Below the pieces are notes generated by a model, which made no database searches, was not told where the DNA came from, and saw only the letters and a program-made list of their open reading frames with translations. A DNA stretch of 60,783 nt, taken from an uncultured bacterium. Its GTDB lineage: Bacteria; Verrucomicrobiota; Kiritimatiellia; RFP12; UBA1067. The stretch covers positions 1-60,783 of the forward strand of contig CACYQU010000012.1 of NCBI GenBank assembly GCA_902776615.1, given 5' to 3'. Position numbers and translations under genes: made by a program. This document shows positions 1 to 7,609 of this stretch, piece after piece (positions within the stretch are counted from its first letter, which is position 1; every line of letters starts with the position of its first letter).

Positions 1-7
1 GTGTTGT

Positions 8-387
8 CTCACGCAGAGGTGCAGAGAGGCAGAGAGCGCAGAGGCAGGGATTGTTTATGTTGATGGGTTGGTGGGCTCGTTGAATCCGTTGACGACTCTG
101 ACATAGCCATCGACCAGTTTTTCCAAGCCAAAGTTTATAAGCAATCCAAGCGGCAGATTCATTGCAACAAGATAGGTTTTGACTTGCTTGAGAAACAGAG
201 GGTTCATTTTCTCGACGGCTTTGAGCTCCACGACAACCCGGCCATCCACAAACAGGTCTACCCTGAAAGCATCCTCAAGAGTCATTCCCTCATATTCAAA
301 TGACACGGATTTCTGCCGCTCGACCGTATGCCCGCGCTTTACGAGTTCCGCTTCTGCGCTCTCTGCCTCTCCGCGCCTCTGCGTGAG
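8..387. mobile_element. Small element bounded by 38-bp inverted repeats
   Basis: Positions 8-45 and 350-387 are inverted copies of each other with 35 of 38 bases identical; both read as purine-rich GCAGAGAGGCAGAGAGCGCAG-like sequence. Between them lies a GxxExxY gene without its N-terminus. The right copy is read through by the tetR gene, so the element seems to have landed at the tetR 3' end. No transposase is present. I infer a non-autonomous element; the left boundary is close to the window edge, so its true extent is uncertain. Confidence 0.55.
55..349 (-). pseudogene. GxxExxY protein, N-terminally truncated
   Basis: The reading frame matches the C-terminal two thirds of the GxxExxY family (PD-(D/E)XK-like fold, function unknown): the VDLFVDGRVVVELKAVEK core, then a QVKTYL helix and a GLLINFG strand, ending FNEPTNPST. 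Intact members are about 125-135 residues and begin with the GxxExxY helix. Here that helix is missing and the frame runs straight into the inverted repeat at 350-387, so the first 40 or so residues were lost or replaced. A GTG at 306 could still start an 83-residue product. There is no partner gene. I treat it as a remnant carried by the flanking repeat element. Confidence 0.65.
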
Positions 388-985
388 TCTTGATGTACGG
401 TGCGAGGAGGTTTGGCAGCTGGAGCTTGGCGAAGCGCCCGACCCACTCCTCCGGATCGAACTTGGTGTCGCTCATGCACCAGCACGTCATCATTCCGTAG
501 AGTTCGCACATGAATATGTGCACGAGCGTCTCGACTGGCGTAGACTTCTTCAGCAGTCCTTCCTTCACCGCGTCGTCGAGGAAATCCGTCAAGTGCTTCA
601 GGTCGTATGCATACTTGCCGCCGCACATCTCGCCGGGCGAGTCCGCCGGGTCGATCACCTCGCGCACCCACTGGCGGCAAAGCTCCACGCCGCCGCACGT
701 CACGCCCTCCATGAACCCCTTGAAATAGAACGCCAGCTTCTCTACTATAGAGCCTTTGTGCTCGCGCGCCTTGCGGTCAATGTCGCCGAACCACTCCTTG
801 CAGCACTCGAAGACGATTTCCTCTTTGCGCTTGAAATATACGTAGAAAGTCCCTTTAGCAACGCCGCAGGCACGCGTGATGTCCTCGACAGACACGTTGG
901 CAAAACCTTTCTTCTCGATGAGGGAACAGGCCGTCGTGTATATCCGCTGGCGCGTTTCCTGCGCTATTTCCTGCCGCTTTGTCAT
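296..985 (-). CDS. TetR/AcrR family transcriptional regulator
   Basis: A 229-residue one-component repressor. Residues about 10-55 form the TetR helix-turn-helix (VEDITRACGVAKGTFYVYF), followed by an all-helical ligand-binding domain of unknown specificity. I chose ATG 985 because AGGAGG lies about 10 nt upstream and a TTGACT-17-TATAAT promoter precedes it. The final 30 residues (from HAEARRGRERR at about residue 199) are encoded by the inverted-repeat element at 350-387, so the native C-terminus probably ended near APYIKT. The divergent neighbour is a SurA-like chaperone gene; the inverted repeat TGACC-TGT-GGTCA in the shared promoter could be its operator. The regulated genes are not known. 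Confidence 0.85.
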   Translation of the reverse strand: MTKRQEIAQETRQRIYTTACSLIEKKGFANVSVEDITRACGVAKGTFYVYFKRKEEIVFECCKEWFGDIDRKAREHKGSIVEKLAFYFKGFMEGVTCGGVELCRQWVREVIDPADSPGEMCGGKYAYDLKHLTDFLDDAVKEGLLKKSTPVETLVHIFMCELYGMMTCWCMSDTKFDPEEWVGRFAKLQLPNLLAPYIKTHAEARRGRERRSGTRKARAYGRAAEIRVI

Positions 986-1019
986 CTGAAGGCCTCCTAT
1001 GGCGTTAAAGATGAGGAGT

Positions 1020-1061
1020 ATTATAGCATATCGCCGACCGGCAGTCAATGACCTGTGGTCA
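1020..1061 (-). promoter_or_regulatory. tetR promoter and possible TetR operator
   Basis: Reading leftward, TTGACT (1048-1043) is separated by exactly 17 nt from TATAAT (1025-1020), a consensus sigma-70 promoter for tetR. The inverted repeat TGACC-TGT-GGTCA (1049-1061) abuts the -35 box and lies between the two divergent promoters, a usual place for TetR autoregulation. The operator role is inference. Confidence 0.7.
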
Positions 1062-1097
1062 CTCACGCCCTTGCGCAAGCCTAGCTGCCGAACTTTA

Positions 1098-1106
1098 TGG
1101 TATAAT
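1098..1106 (+). promoter_or_regulatory. Extended -10 promoter, leaderless start for the SurA-like gene
   Basis: TGGTATAAT ends 9 nt before the ATG at 1116, so transcription would begin at or within about 3 nt of the start codon. There is no Shine-Dalgarno and no good -35 box. The same arrangement recurs at other genes in this window. Confidence 0.7.
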
Positions 1107-1115
1107 ATCCCCGCT

Positions 1116-2015
1116 ATGCAAGAAAAAGGCCTAAAGACTCTTCTTGCGGCGGTTGTGGCGACCGCCGCGATATCGTGCAATGCCGTCGAGGTCGACGGCA
1201 TTGCCGCGCAAGTCGATTCCTCGACGATTCTCAGAAGCGACGTTTTGATGGAAATGCGTCGCGCGGGTCTCTCGCCTGATCGCTACAAGGCCGTCCTAGA
1301 AGAGATGATAGAGCGCAAGCTCATTCTCAAGGCCGCAAGCGCTTCAAAAATGACGATCCAGGAATGGGTCGTGGAAAACCGCATCCGCGACATCATAACG
1401 CGCGTGTTCGACGGCGACCGCAACCGCCTCATGGAAACCCTCGCCCAGCAGAAGTCGTCCTATCCCGAATGGCGCCAGAGGCTGCTGGACGACATGATCG
1501 TCAATGCCATGCGCTGGCAGATGGTGGACAAGAACGTATCCGCCTCGCCGCTCGCCATGAGAGAAGAGTTCGCCAGCAATCCCGAACGCTACATGGCCGA
1601 CGGGCGAACGACGGTGTCGGTGATTCTGCTGAAGCCCGAAGACTCGGAAAAGCGCGACGAAGTCGACGCGCTCCTGAAAGAGAAGCCTTTTGCCGAGGTC
1701 GCGAAGGCTTATTCTGCCGATACGCACGCCGCAGACGGCGGAGTGTGGGCCAATGTCGTGCCGGCCGAGGTGTTCCGCCCCGAGGTGTGCAAAGCGCTCG
1801 CCGACCTCTCCAAGGGCGCCACGAGCGGATGGATAGATATCGACGGATGGAGCTTCCTCCTGCGCAAGGACGAAGAGTTCCAGCCCCGCAGCATGACTTT
1901 CGCCGAGGCCTACGACCGCATCGAGGCGAACGTGCGCGAAGAGGCCGCCGCCAAGGTATACGCCGATTGGATCGACCGGCTGAAGTCCAAATCGTACATA
2001 AAGGTGTTCGACTGA
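1116..2015 (+). CDS. SurA-like periplasmic chaperone / parvulin-type peptidyl-prolyl isomerase
   Basis: A 299-residue exported protein. An N-terminal signal segment (residues 1-22, AAVVATAAISCNA) is followed by a SurA_N-like helical domain (VDGIAAQVDSSTI through about residue 150) and one parvulin domain (about 160-265) with the YSADTHAADGGVW signature. Family members assist folding of outer-membrane proteins in the periplasm. E. coli SurA is 428 residues with two parvulin domains, so this is a shorter, single-PPIase form. The start at 1116 is supported by TATAAT ending 9 nt upstream, implying a leaderless message. It is followed after one base by the DUF177 gene, so it probably leads an operon with DUF177-rpmF-plsX-leuS. 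PrsA-like or PpiD-like naming would be equally fair. Confidence 0.75.
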   Translation: MQEKGLKTLLAAVVATAAISCNAVEVDGIAAQVDSSTILRSDVLMEMRRAGLSPDRYKAVLEEMIERKLILKAASASKMTIQEWVVENRIRDIITRVFDGDRNRLMETLAQQKSSYPEWRQRLLDDMIVNAMRWQMVDKNVSASPLAMREEFASNPERYMADGRTTVSVILLKPEDSEKRDEVDALLKEKPFAEVAKAYSADTHAADGGVWANVVPAEVFRPEVCKALADLSKGATSGWIDIDGWSFLLRKDEEFQPRSMTFAEAYDRIEANVREEAAAKVYADWIDRLKSKSYIKVFD

Positions 2016-2016
2016 C

Positions 2017-2454
2017 ATGGATACGAAGCTGCTGATCGACGTGGCGCGCCTCAAGCCGGAGGGCGAGACTTTCGAGGGCGAGGTTGACATAATCGACCTT
2101 GACGAGGAGTTCGTAAAGCCCTTCGGGGGCGTTCGCTACAGCCTGACTGCGCAGCTCTTCGGCTCGGAGCTGCTTGTGCGCGGGCGGCTGGAGCAGGATT
2201 TCGACCTCGTTTGCAGCCGCTGCGGACGCGACTTCGATACGACCGTCAAAGTGGACGATTTCACAGTGTCGGTCGAAGTTTCCGAAAATCAGCAGGAGGC
2301 CGATTTGACGGCAGACGCAAGAGAGAGTATAATACTCACCTTACCGACATACCCTGTCTGCGACGAGGCATGTCCAGGGATCGAGCAGAAACCGGCCAGG
2401 CCGGCGACTGACGATCGGTGGGCGGCCTTGGACGGGTTGAAGGCAAATCGTTGA
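2017..2454 (+). CDS. DUF177 (YceD-type) protein
   Basis: A 145-residue cytoplasmic protein with the DUF177 pattern: an acidic N-terminal half, then CSRCGRDFDTTVKV and a second cysteine pair near CDEACPG. The gene is conserved immediately upstream of rpmF in most bacteria, as here (27 nt gap), and its E. coli homologue YceD is linked to 23S rRNA processing. It starts one base after the preceding stop codon, indicating translational coupling. The four cysteines suggest metal binding, which is inference. Confidence 0.85.
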   Translation: MDTKLLIDVARLKPEGETFEGEVDIIDLDEEFVKPFGGVRYSLTAQLFGSELLVRGRLEQDFDLVCSRCGRDFDTTVKVDDFTVSVEVSENQQEADLTADARESIILTLPTYPVCDEACPGIEQKPARPATDDRWAALDGLKANR

Positions 2455-2481
2455 CAGAAGAAAGTTGAAGGAGAAGAAAAC

Positions 2482-2667
2482 ATGGCAAGTCCTAAGAACA
2501 GAGTGTCGAAGATGCGCAAGCGCCAGCGTGTGGCCTCGCTTGAGAAGCCCATTCTCGCCGAGGTCGCCACATGCCCGGCGTGCGGAGCGGCCGTCAGGTC
2601 TCACCGCGCGTGTCCCAAGTGCGGAACATACCGTGGCCGCAAGGTTGTCGCCGTTTCCGCCGAATAA
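2482..2667 (+). CDS. rpmF: 50S ribosomal protein L32
   Basis: A 61-residue L32 protein of the large ribosomal subunit. It begins MASPKNRVSKMRKRQR and carries an intact zinc ribbon, CPAC at about residue 33 and CPKC at about residue 46. GGAGAAG sits 7-8 nt upstream of the ATG. It lies between DUF177 and plsX in the classical order that couples ribosome synthesis with phospholipid synthesis. Confidence 0.97.
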   Translation: MASPKNRVSKMRKRQRVASLEKPILAEVATCPACGAAVRSHRACPKCGTYRGRKVVAVSAE

Positions 2668-2703
2668 TCGGGCCGTTCGCGCGTCTAGGCCGAGGAAAAG
2701 CCA

Positions 2704-3759
2704 ATGACACGTATAGCACTTGATGCGATGGGGGGCGATCACGCCCCCGGCGAGATTGTTGTCGGCGCGGTGGAGTCCGTAGCCGGAATTCCCGATGTCA
2801 AAATACTCCTCGTAGGCCAGCTCGCGCCCATACAGGCCGAGCTGGACAAACTGCCGCGCGACCTGAAGTGCGCCGCGCAGAAAGCGATGGAGAACGGAAC
2901 GCTTGTCATAGTGCACGCTCCCGACATTGCGGAAATGGACGAAAGCCCCGTTGACGCCGTCCGCAAAAAGAAGGATTGCTCGATCAACGTCGCCATGCGT
3001 CTCGTGAAGGAGGGGCGCGCCGACGCGTTCGTGTCTGCGGGCAACTCCGGCGCGGTTGCGACCAGTGCGATACTCAATCTCGGTCGCATTCCGGGCGTAA
3101 AGCGCCCTGCGATAGCAACCATACTTCCCACGAGGATTCCGCGCCGCCCGCTGTTGCTGCTTGACGCCGGCGCGAACATGGACTGCCATCCCGACTGGCT
3201 TGTGCAGTTCGGCCTCATGGGCAATGCGTACTCCCGCGCCGTAATCGGGCGCACTACGCCGACGATCGGGCTTATATCGATCGGCACGGAGGACTGCAAG
3301 GGCAATGAAATGACGAAAGAGACTTTCCCGCAGCTGAAAGCGGCGAAAGACCTCAACTTCGTCGGCAACATAGAGGGTCACGACCTTTTCAAGGGCCAGA
3401 TCGACGTGGCCGTATGCGACGGATTCGTCGGGAACGTGGTTCTGAAGACGACCGAGTCCATCGCGCGCGCGATAAGCTACTGGCTCAAGCGCGAGTGCTT
3501 CAAGGGTCCGCTCAGGATATTCGGCGCGCTGCTCCTCAAGGGGGCGTTCCGTGCGTTGAAGAGCCAGATGGATCCCGAAGTGTACGGCGGCGCGCCGCTT
3601 CTGGGCGTGCCGGGCGCCGTGATCATCACCCACGGCAGCTCGTCGCACAAGGCAATCTACTACGCCGTCAAGGCCGGCGTCGCGGCGGCGACAAACGATG
3701 TTTCGGGCCTTATCGCCCGCTCCATCGCAGAACACGCCGAAGACCAAAAGCAGAAATAA
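2704..3759 (+). CDS. plsX: Phosphate acyltransferase PlsX
   Basis: A 351-residue peripheral membrane enzyme that converts acyl-ACP plus phosphate to acyl-phosphate, the acyl donor for PlsY in phosphatidic acid synthesis. The N-terminus [16 protein letters not shown] and the internal [13 protein letters not shown] and [10 protein letters not shown] motifs are diagnostic. Length matches the family (about 330-350). The stop codon overlaps the leuS start by one base (TAATG), so the two are translationally coupled. fabH, often the next gene, is absent and replaced by leuS. Confidence 0.96.
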   Translation: MTRIALDAMGGDHAPGEIVVGAVESVAGIPDVKILLVGQLAPIQAELDKLPRDLKCAAQKAMENGTLVIVHAPDIAEMDESPVDAVRKKKDCSINVAMRLVKEGRADAFVSAGNSGAVATSAILNLGRIPGVKRPAIATILPTRIPRRPLLLLDAGANMDCHPDWLVQFGLMGNAYSRAVIGRTTPTIGLISIGTEDCKGNEMTKETFPQLKAAKDLNFVGNIEGHDLFKGQIDVAVCDGFVGNVVLKTTESIARAISYWLKRECFKGPLRIFGALLLKGAFRALKSQMDPEVYGGAPLLGVPGAVIITHGSSSHKAIYYAVKAGVAAATNDVSGLIARSIAEHAEDQKQK

Positions 3760-6491
3760 TGAGCGAATACAATTTCTCCGCCATCGAGAAGAAGTGGCAG
3801 AAACGCTGGCTGGAGAACAAGACATTCAAGACCGACTCGTCCGCTCCGGGCGAGAAGTTCTACTGCCTCGACATGTTCCCGTATCCTTCGGGCGCCGGGC
3901 TTCATGTCGGCCACCCCGAGGGCTACACCGCGACCGACATCCTCTGCCGCTACAAGAGGATGAAGGGCTTCAACGTTCTCCACCCGATGGGCTGGGACGC
4001 GTTTGGCCTTCCGGCGGAGCAGTACGCCGTAGAGACGGGAACCCACCCCGCAGTCACGACGAAAAAGAACGTCGACCGCTTCCGCGAACAGATACGCGCG
4101 CTCGGCTTCAGCTACGACTGGGACCGCGAAGTCAACACGACCGACCCCAAATACTACCGCTGGACGCAGTGGATTTTCGAGCAGCTCTACAAGAAAGGGC
4201 TTGCGTATGTCGCCGAAGTGCCCGTGAACTGGTGCCCCGCGCTCGGAACTGTTCTCGCAAACGAAGAGGTCATCGACGGCAGGTCAGAGCGAGGCAACCA
4301 TCCTGTGATACGCAGGCCTATGCGCCAGTGGATGCTCAAGATCACCGAATACGCCGAGCGGCTGCTCAACGACCTCGACGGCCTCGACTGGCCCGAAGGC
4401 ATAAAGGAGATGCAGCGCAACTGGATCGGCAAATCGACCGGCGCGCTCGTCGATTTCGGGGTGGAGAAGGGCGGAACGGACGGAGCCTCTGGCGGCCCCG
4501 CACCCCTGCCCAAGGATGTCATTACTGTTTATACGACCCGCTGCGACACGCTTTTCGGCGCGACCTACATGGTGCTGAGCCCCGAGCACGCGCTGGTCGC
4601 GAAGTGGCTCGCCGACGGAGCGATCAAGAACGCCGACGACGTCAAGGCCTACCAGAAGAAGGCGGCCTCGAAGAGCGATCTCGAACGCACCGAACTCAAC
4701 AAGGAGAAGACGGGCGTGCGGCTCGAAGGCGTGATGGGCGTCAATCCCGTAAACGGCGACGAGCTGCCGATATTCATTTCCGACTACGTGCTCGCGAGCT
4801 ACGGAACAGGCGCAATCATGGCCGTTCCCGCCCATGACGAGCGCGACTTCGATTTCGCGCAGGTGTTCAACCTGCCGATCTACCAGGTCGTGGCGCCGGC
4901 CGGAAAAGCTAACTCCGAAAAGTCCGATGGCTCCGCTAACGCTGCGCCTTCTGTAGATGCCGGAGCGTTAGCGAAGGCTTCGGATAATTCGGAGTTGATT
5001 TCTCGCGTCCCCTATACCGGCGACGCCGCCTTCACCGACATCGCGACCGGCGTGATGGTGAACTCGGGCTTTTTGAACGGACTTTCCGTCGAGGAAGCCC
5101 GCCCCGCGATGATCAAATGGCTCGAGGAGAAAGGCGTCGGAAAGGCCAAAACCCAGTACAAGCTTCGCGACTGGCTCTTCTCGCGCCAGCGCTACTGGGG
5201 CGAGCCTTTCCCGGTGATCCACTGGGAGGACGGTACCCAGTCTCTCGTAGACGAGAACGACCTGCCGCTCACCCTACCCGAACTCGCCGACTACAAGCCT
5301 ACCGGTACCGGCGAGCCGCCGCTCGCCAAGGCGACCGACTGGGTGAATGTCGTCGATCCCAAAACGGGGAAGAAAGGCGTCCGCGAAACAAACACGATGC
5401 CCCAGTGGGCGGGAAGCTGCTGGTACTATCTGAGGTACATCGACCCGACGAACGACAAGTGCTTCGCCGACCCGGAGCTTCTCAAGAAGTGGCTGCCGGT
5501 AGATCTCTACGTCGGCGGCGCGGAGCATGCGGTTCTGCACCTCCTCTACGCGCGTTTCTGGCACAAGGTTCTCTTCGATCTCGGTTTCGTGCCGACCTCC
5601 GAACCCTTCCAGCGCCTCGTGAACCAAGGCATGATTCTCGGCCTGGCCTACAAGAACGCGCGCGGCGTGCTTGTGCCGGTTGACCATGTCACGTGGAAGG
5701 ACGGCAAGCCGTTCGGGCCCAAAAACTGGGGAATGGATGGCACCGACCTTTCAGAACTCGAAGAGCTGGCCGAGTTCCCCGCGAAAATGTCGAAATCCTT
5801 GAAGAATGTCGTCAATCCCGACGACGTTATACGCGACTTCGGCGCCGATTCGCTCCGCCTCTACGAAATGTTCATGGGTCCGCTGCAGGCCGTGAAGCCG
5901 TGGTCCACCAAGGGCGTCGAGGGTGTGTTCCGCTTCCTGAAGCGCGCCAACCGCCTCGTCACCGAAACGCCAGTCTGCGACCGGGCGATGACCAAGGCCG
6001 AGGCGAAAAGCCTCGCCACGATGACCAAGAAGGTCGGCGACGATCTCGAAGCGATGGCGTTCAACACCGCGATTTCCGCGATGATGGTCTTCATCAACGA
6101 GGCGGAGGGCTTCGCAAAGGGAAAGGACGGGACCTCTGGCGGTCCCGAAGCCCTGCCCAAGGAGTATTTAGAGGTCTTTGTATTATGCCTGGCCCCCTTC
6201 GCGCCCCACCTCGGCGAAGAGCTCTGGGAGGTGCTCGGCCACGACAAGTCGCTCGCTTACGAACCGTGGCCGAAATACGACGCCTCGGCGCTCGTCGAGG
6301 ACGAAATCGAGATACCGGTTCAGGTACTGGGCAAGCTGCGCGGGAGAATCAAGGTTCCTGTTGCGGCAACGCCTGCCGAGATGGAGTCCGCCGCGAAGGC
6401 CTGCGCCGACATCGCAAAGTTCCTCGAAGGCAAAACGATCGTCAAGGTTATCGCCGTTCCGAAGCGAATGGTGAACTTCGTGGTTCGCTGA
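3759..6491 (+). CDS. leuS: Leucyl-tRNA synthetase with in-frame repeat insertions
   Basis: A 910-residue class I aminoacyl-tRNA synthetase charging tRNA-Leu. Seen: the HIGH-type motif in [16 protein letters not shown] (about residue 45), the CP1 editing domain (about 220-420, [14 protein letters not shown]), the KMSKS motif as [10 protein letters not shown] (about residue 673), and the anticodon-binding helices. E. coli LeuRS is 860 residues. The excess is largely three insertions built from repeats: a segment encoded at 4473-4516, a second copy at 6120-6163 (both read GxDG[AT]SGGP..LPK), and a 33-bp inverted repeat at 4911-4996 encoding an Ala/Ser/Asp-rich loop. All keep frame and avoid catalytic motifs, so the enzyme is presumably functional. 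Confidence 0.96.
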   Translation: MSEYNFSAIEKKWQKRWLENKTFKTDSSAPGEKFYCLDMFPYPSGAGLHVGHPEGYTATDILCRYKRMKGFNVLHPMGWDAFGLPAEQYAVETGTHPAVTTKKNVDRFREQIRALGFSYDWDREVNTTDPKYYRWTQWIFEQLYKKGLAYVAEVPVNWCPALGTVLANEEVIDGRSERGNHPVIRRPMRQWMLKITEYAERLLNDLDGLDWPEGIKEMQRNWIGKSTGALVDFGVEKGGTDGASGGPAPLPKDVITVYTTRCDTLFGATYMVLSPEHALVAKWLADGAIKNADDVKAYQKKAASKSDLERTELNKEKTGVRLEGVMGVNPVNGDELPIFISDYVLASYGTGAIMAVPAHDERDFDFAQVFNLPIYQVVAPAGKANSEKSDGSANAAPSVDAGALAKASDNSELISRVPYTGDAAFTDIATGVMVNSGFLNGLSVEEARPAMIKWLEEKGVGKAKTQYKLRDWLFSRQRYWGEPFPVIHWEDGTQSLVDENDLPLTLPELADYKPTGTGEPPLAKATDWVNVVDPKTGKKGVRETNTMPQWAGSCWYYLRYIDPTNDKCFADPELLKKWLPVDLYVGGAEHAVLHLLYARFWHKVLFDLGFVPTSEPFQRLVNQGMILGLAYKNARGVLVPVDHVTWKDGKPFGPKNWGMDGTDLSELEELAEFPAKMSKSLKNVVNPDDVIRDFGADSLRLYEMFMGPLQAVKPWSTKGVEGVFRFLKRANRLVTETPVCDRAMTKAEAKSLATMTKKVGDDLEAMAFNTAISAMMVFINEAEGFAKGKDGTSGGPEALPKEYLEVFVLCLAPFAPHLGEELWEVLGHDKSLAYEPWPKYDASALVEDEIEIPVQVLGKLRGRIKVPVAATPAEMESAAKACADIAKFLEGKTIVKVIAVPKRMVNFVVR
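4473..4516 (+). repeat. 44-nt direct repeat inside leuS, copy 1
   Basis: Matches 6120-6163 at 38 of 44 positions. It encodes a Gly/Ser/Pro-rich loop ([14 protein letters not shown]) just before the CP1 editing-domain strand VITVYTTR, where E. coli LeuRS has only a short link. The centre, CCTCTGGCGG, is flanked by short complementary GG(G)(A/C)CC arms. Confidence 0.75.
4911..4996 (+). repeat. 33-bp inverted repeat inserted in leuS
   Basis: The arms 4911-4943 and 4964-4996 are reverse complements at 27 of 33 positions, separated by a 20-nt loop. The insert is translated in frame as a low-complexity Ser/Ala/Asp/Lys segment between VVAPAGK and [11 protein letters not shown] of the editing domain. 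This is the arrangement of protein-coding palindromic elements such as those described in Rickettsia. Confidence 0.75.
6120..6163 (+). repeat. 44-nt direct repeat inside leuS, copy 2
   Basis: Second copy of the element at 4473-4516, encoding [14 protein letters not shown] in the loop between two anticodon-binding helices. Here the central hairpin GGGACC-TCTGGC-GGTCCC has perfect 6-bp arms. Confidence 0.75.
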
Positions 6492-6493
6492 AC

Positions 6494-6561
6494 AAAACCG
6501 CTTCCGTATTGCAGCCGCGCGGCGCTCGCCGCGCGGTATTTGACAGTATGGAAGCGGTTTT
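6494..6561 (+). terminator. Nested inverted repeat after leuS, probable terminator
   Basis: The inner stem CCGCGCGGC/GCCGCGCGG (6515-6523 with 6528-6536, 4-nt loop) lies inside an outer inverted repeat (6494-6508 with 6547-6561, one mismatch) that ends in TTTT. It lies between the leuS stop and the next gene. The outer right arm overlaps the promoter spacer of the following operon, so it may do more than terminate. Confidence 0.55.
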
Positions 6562-6569
6562 GGTAGACT
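6540..6569 (+). promoter_or_regulatory. Sigma-70 promoter of the lipoprotein operon
   Basis: TTGACA (6540-6545) and TAGACT (6564-6569) are separated by 18 nt; the predicted start of transcription is near 6576, giving a leader of about 28 nt that contains AAAGGAAA before the ATG at 6604. Confidence 0.6.
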
Positions 6570-6603
6570 ATAGGCGTCTTAAAATCCAAGAAAGGAAACT
6601 TCC

Positions 6604-6981
6604 ATGATTCCAAAGCTCATCCTGTCCCTTGTGTCTCTTGCCGCCTTGGCCGGCTGCGTGGCAACAAACCTGCCGCCGATGGATCGGCGCGTGACGGTTG
6701 CCGCCGATCTCGGCACGAAAGCCTACATAACCGATGTGCGCTGTACGCGCGGGTCAAGCGACTATCTGACGTTTCAAGCGAATGTAGTCAACAACACCTC
6801 CAGCGATCTTGGCGTAGAATGGAAGGTCGTATGGCTTGACGCCGATGGCGTCGCAATGGATTCGCTCGTCTCCACCTGGAACAAGCTGATGCTCGCGCCG
6901 AACGACATCCAGGCGCTCAAGAACACGGCCTCGCGCCTCGACGCGACCGACATGCTTTTTTATCTCCGCAAACTCCGTTAA
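6604..6981 (+). CDS. YcfL-like (DUF1425) lipoprotein
   Basis: A 125-residue lipoprotein: signal peptide with lipobox LAGC (Cys18), then an Ig-like beta domain resembling YcfL/DUF1425 (LTFQANVVNNTSSDLGVEWKV, then W-LD--G and SRLDATDMLFYLR). The family's role is unknown, but ycfL lies directly upstream of lpoB in enterobacteria, and the next gene here is an LpoB homologue. AAGGAAA lies 7-10 nt before the ATG. It opens a six-gene envelope operon. Confidence 0.75.
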   Translation: MIPKLILSLVSLAALAGCVATNLPPMDRRVTVAADLGTKAYITDVRCTRGSSDYLTFQANVVNNTSSDLGVEWKVVWLDADGVAMDSLVSTWNKLMLAPNDIQALKNTASRLDATDMLFYLRKLR

Positions 6982-7020
6982 TACTCAAAAACCAACAAAA
7001 ACACAACAGGAAAACAGAAC

Positions 7021-7578
7021 ATGAACATACTTCGCACAACACTCACCGTAACCCTCGCGGCTTCTTTCGCCATCGGACTTTCCGGATGCGCGACAACCAC
7101 GCGCCGCTATGCTGCAGGCGAAACGCGCCAAACAGTCAGCGGATTTGCCGAGGAGGACATAAACGACACCGTTTCCCGCGCAATCCAGAGCATCTGCTCG
7201 CAGGATCGCATCAAGGTGCAGCCCGGCGCCAACAGGGCCGTGCTTGTCGTCGAGGACGTGACAAACGACACTCTTTCGCGCGGACGTGACGCCGGCGCCC
7301 TCGCCGAAGCGCTGGGCCAGTCCATCCGCGAGGAGCTGACAAACGGCGGAAAGGTCGTTGTATACAACAAAGAGGCAGCCGCCTATGCCACCGTGCGCAT
7401 CGAGCCTCAGTATGTGCTCAAGGGCCGTCTTACACAACGCAACTTGAGGCAGGACGACGGCGACTTGCAGATCGAATACAACCTCAATCTGACGCTCATC
7501 GACATACAGACCGGACTTGAGTTCTGGCAGAAGCGCGTACACGTCGGCAAGCTGGCCGACAAGCGCAACCTGATGTAA
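7021..7578 (+). CDS. lpoB: LpoB-type penicillin-binding protein activator
   Basis: A 185-residue lipoprotein with lipobox LSGC (Cys23) and an LpoB/TolB-N-like domain (VLVVEDVTNDTLSRGRD, then LGQSIREELTNGGKVVVYNK, QYVLKGRLTQRNLRQDDGD and WQKRVHVGK). In E. coli LpoB reaches from the outer membrane through the peptidoglycan to activate PBP1b. This copy lacks the long disordered linker of the E. coli protein, so its reach should be shorter. AGGAAAA lies upstream of the start. Its neighbours are other envelope lipoproteins, as expected for this family. Confidence 0.8.
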   Translation: MNILRTTLTVTLAASFAIGLSGCATTTRRYAAGETRQTVSGFAEEDINDTVSRAIQSICSQDRIKVQPGANRAVLVVEDVTNDTLSRGRDAGALAEALGQSIREELTNGGKVVVYNKEAAAYATVRIEPQYVLKGRLTQRNLRQDDGDLQIEYNLNLTLIDIQTGLEFWQKRVHVGKLADKRNLM

Positions 7579-7609
7579 CAAGACAAAGCCATAATAAGGA
7601 GTTGATACC

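Noticed and set aside
2341..3825. 494-codon open frame on the minus strand
   Set aside because: Antisense to rpmF and plsX, with no domain or ribosome-binding site.
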